From: Streptomyces griseoruber
Lineage (GTDB): Bacteria; Actinomycetota; Actinomycetes; Streptomycetales; Streptomycetaceae
DNA length: 64,000 bases
Reading direction: 5' to 3'
NCBI RefSeq assembly: GCF_001514205.1
Contig: NZ_KQ948765.1
Span: 373,862 to 437,861 of the forward strand
The first letter of the stretch is position 1. Each line of letters opens with the position of its first letter. Both the position numbers and the translations under genes were made by a program. Positions 62,320 to 64,000 of the stretch are shown one piece after another. The notes beneath the pieces were generated by a model that saw only the letters and a program-made list of their open reading frames with translations, was not told the origin of the DNA and did not search any database.

Positions 62320-63924
62320 GTGAACAGCATCAACCGTCGCTCCGTCCTGCTCGCCGGACTGGGTGCGGCAGGTACCGGCCTGCTCGCCGCCTGCAGCGAC
62401 GACGCCTCCAGCAGTCCCTCCCTCCTGAGCCCTTCCGGTTCCCAGGTCGCCCGCACGGAGAAGAAGCGGAGCGGTACCGGCAGGGTTCACCGTCTCCACC
62501 TGACCGCCGCTTCCGGGATGCTCGACCTGGGCGGCGGCACCATGGCCAAGTCCTGGGCCTTCAGCGGCCAGGCTCCCGGCAAGGAGATCCGGATCTCCGC
62601 CGGCGACACCCTCGCCGCCGAGCTGTCCAACCAGCTGCCCGGCCGGACCGAGACCTCCATCCACTGGCACGGCATCGCGCTGCGCAGCGACATGGACGGC
62701 GTACCGCCGGTCACCCAGACGGCGGTGCGCGCCGGGTCCGGCTTCACGTACCGCTTCATCGCCGACGCGCCCGGCACGTACTTCTTCCACCCGCACGTGG
62801 GTGTCCAGCTCGACCGCGGCCTGTACGCCCCGCTGATCGTCGAGGACCCCAGGGAGCCGCTGCCGTACGACGACGAGTGGGTCGTCGTCCTCGACGACTG
62901 GCTCGACGGCGTGACCGGCACCCCCGACGAAGCCTTCGCCGAGCTCGAGCGGGGCATGGGCGGCATGGACATGGACGGGATGGACATGGACGGGATGGAC
63001 ATGGACGGGATGGACATGAGCGGCTCCGGCATGGACGGGACGGCCTCGCCGTCCTCGTCCGCCTCCTCCGGGGACGGCATGTCGATGAGGTTCATGCTCA
63101 TGGGCGCCACCAGCGAGCTGCTCGGCGGCGACGCGGGCGACGTCCGGTACCCGTACCACCTGGTCAACGGGCGAGTCCCGACCGACCCGGCCGTCTACAC
63201 CGGCAAGCCCGGCAAGCGTGTCCGCCTGCGGATCATCAATGCGGGCGGCGACACCGCCTACCGGGTGGCGCTCGGCGGCCACAGGCTGACCATCACCCAC
63301 ACCGACGGCTTCCCCGTCGCACACCGGCAGGCCGACGCGCTGCTGATCGGCATGGGCGAGCGATACGACGTCCTGGTCACCCTCGGCGACGGCGTCTTCC
63401 CGCTTGTCGCGCTCGCCGAGGGCAAGGACGGCGGCGGCATGGCTCTGATGCGCACCGGGTCGGGAAGCGCGCCCAGGTCGACCGTACGACCGGCCGAACT
63501 CGACGGCCTGATCGTGACCGCTTCACAGCTGAACGCCGCCGAAGACGTACGGCTGGACGCGAAGAAGGCAGACCAGGTCCACCGCATCGAACTGACCGGC
63601 AGCATGGCCAGGTACGACTGGGCCATCAACGGCAAGCGGTACGACATGGCCGACCCGACCGCGAACCCGCTGCTCGTCGAGGAGGGCCAACGCGTCCGCC
63701 TCGACTTCGTCAACAGCAGCGACATGTGGCACCCGATGCATCTGCACGGCCACACCTACCAGCTCGGCAGCACCGGCCCCCGCAAGGACACCACCGTCGT
63801 ACTGCCCAAGAAGAAGGTGTCCGTCGTCTTCGACGCGGACAACCCCGGCCAGTGGATGCTGCACTGCCACAACGCCTACCACGGCGAGGCCGGGATGATG
63901 GCGCTCGTGGCCTACAGGGCCTGA
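62320..63924 (+). CDS. Multicopper oxidase with Met-rich insert (CueO-like cuproxidase)
   Basis: A 534-residue exported oxidase. The signal has an Arg pair (SINRRSVLLAGLGAAG) and a lipobox-like LLAAC, so it is a Tat or lipoprotein substrate. Copper sites: HWHGIAL, FFHPHVGVQ, HPMHLHGHTYQ and MLHCHNAYHGEAGMM (type 1-3 ligands all kept). An insert near residues 215-240 repeats GMDMD four times (DMDGMDMDGMDMDGMDMSG), like the Met-rich helix of CueO that takes up Cu(I). It should oxidise Cu(I) to the less harmful Cu(II) outside the cell. The start is GTG 62320 with AGAGGA ahead. Confidence 0.93.
   Translation: MNSINRRSVLLAGLGAAGTGLLAACSDDASSSPSLLSPSGSQVARTEKKRSGTGRVHRLHLTAASGMLDLGGGTMAKSWAFSGQAPGKEIRISAGDTLAAELSNQLPGRTETSIHWHGIALRSDMDGVPPVTQTAVRAGSGFTYRFIADAPGTYFFHPHVGVQLDRGLYAPLIVEDPREPLPYDDEWVVVLDDWLDGVTGTPDEAFAELERGMGGMDMDGMDMDGMDMDGMDMSGSGMDGTASPSSSASSGDGMSMRFMLMGATSELLGGDAGDVRYPYHLVNGRVPTDPAVYTGKPGKRVRLRIINAGGDTAYRVALGGHRLTITHTDGFPVAHRQADALLIGMGERYDVLVTLGDGVFPLVALAEGKDGGGMALMRTGSGSAPRSTVRPAELDGLIVTASQLNAAEDVRLDAKKADQVHRIELTGSMARYDWAINGKRYDMADPTANPLLVEEGQRVRLDFVNSSDMWHPMHLHGHTYQLGSTGPRKDTTVVLPKKKVSVVFDADNPGQWMLHCHNAYHGEAGMMALVAYRA
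62955..63020 (+). repeat. 15-bp in-frame repeats coding the Met-rich insert
   Basis: The unit GGGATGGACATGGAC is repeated about three to four times in the multicopper oxidase gene. Each unit adds GMDMD to the copper-binding insert, so slippage here would change the length without breaking the frame. Confidence 0.8.
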
Positions 63925-63938
63925 GCCTCGGGCCCCGG

Positions 63939-63972
63939 TCCGGGGCCGGGATCCGGCAGTCCCGGCCCCGGA
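63939..63972 (+). terminator. Perfect 13-bp stem terminator after the multicopper oxidase
   Basis: TCCGGGGCCGGGA (63939-63951) pairs perfectly with TCCCGGCCCCGGA (63960-63972) across eight bases, 15 bases past the stop at 63924. It is a clear end to the copper unit. The last 28 bases of the window hold nothing recognisable. Confidence 0.85.
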
Positions 63973-64000
63973 CGGACCGGAGAACTCGGGGAACATGTCC

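Noticed and set aside
62955..63020. Tandem repeat that could suggest a CRISPR or satellite
   Set aside because: The repeat unit is 15 bp without spacers and is in frame inside the multicopper oxidase, coding the Met-rich insert.

Overview
The window is high-GC actinobacterial chromosome and almost certainly Streptomyces. Third codon positions are nearly all G or C, GTG and TTG starts are common, and there are many 1-4 nt start/stop overlaps. The gene content (a SpoIIE-type PP2C phosphatase, an Rpf lytic enzyme, a WS/DGAT acyltransferase, a DUF574 methyltransferase, a class F sortase) is typical of the genus. From memory, the order ols - sdhCAB - LysR - rmdA - lipoprotein - ... - WS/DGAT - ... 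- rpfD - gnd resembles the SCO0920 to SCO0975 segment of S. coelicolor; this was not checked against a database. I saw no tRNA, rRNA, CRISPR array, insertion sequence or phage gene.

Layout. 1-5.3 kb: a HAD hydrolase cut by the window edge, a luciferase-like oxidoreductase, a GNAT/DUF2716 fusion, and an olsB-olsA-type ornithine-lipid operon with a reductase behind it. 5.4-12.2 kb: a second-type succinate dehydrogenase operon (sdhCAB) diverging from a LysR gene, an NmrA-like reductase diverging from another LysR gene, and a decayed MBL-fold gene carrying a 22-bp tandem duplication. 12.3-16.5 kb: the c-di-GMP protein RmdA coupled to a DUF574 methyltransferase, and a secreted-repeat lipoprotein. 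16.8-24.9 kb: cell-surface genes (proline-rich protein, DUF4239 protein, two related secreted membrane-anchored proteins, class F sortase, polysaccharide deacetylase, CapA-like lipoprotein), a universal stress protein, and a hydrolase/MarR pair with clear operators.

25-33 kb: an ECF sigma factor / anti-sigma group, then a two-gene unit of an EACC1-type small protein and a membrane-anchored caspase-like peptidase. This unit is the best candidate for a little-described conflict or signalling system. It is followed by an Fpg/Nei glycosylase and a PAS-GAF-PP2C-ATPase phosphatase. 33.3-41.2 kb: a lipase-maturation-factor-like membrane protein, a four-gene sugar-acid operon that fits non-phosphorylating L-fucose oxidation, its divergent FadR-type regulator with a GTGGTC-C-GACCAC operator, and an amidase. 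41.2-53.5 kb: an orphan 57-residue peptide gene with a strong ribosome binding site beside an AT-richer intergenic region, an HD-domain protein that has lost metal ligands, two SDR proteins, WS/DGAT, glycogen/maltose-1-phosphate genes, an FhuF-like Fe-S protein, a DMT transporter, rpfD and gnd.

53.5-64 kb: Streptomyces intergenic repeats, a tiny proline-rich peptide, panD, a PLP synthase/MFS pair behind a structured leader, and then a metal (copper) homeostasis island. The island holds three small Met/His/Cys-rich DUF6153-like proteins, a Met-rich DUF5134-like membrane protein, a BlaI/M56 (BlaR1-like) pair, a Met-rich multicopper oxidase, and a copA remnant that keeps its CsoR-type operator. 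Shared BlaI-type and CsoR-type operators suggest the island is wired as one regulon.
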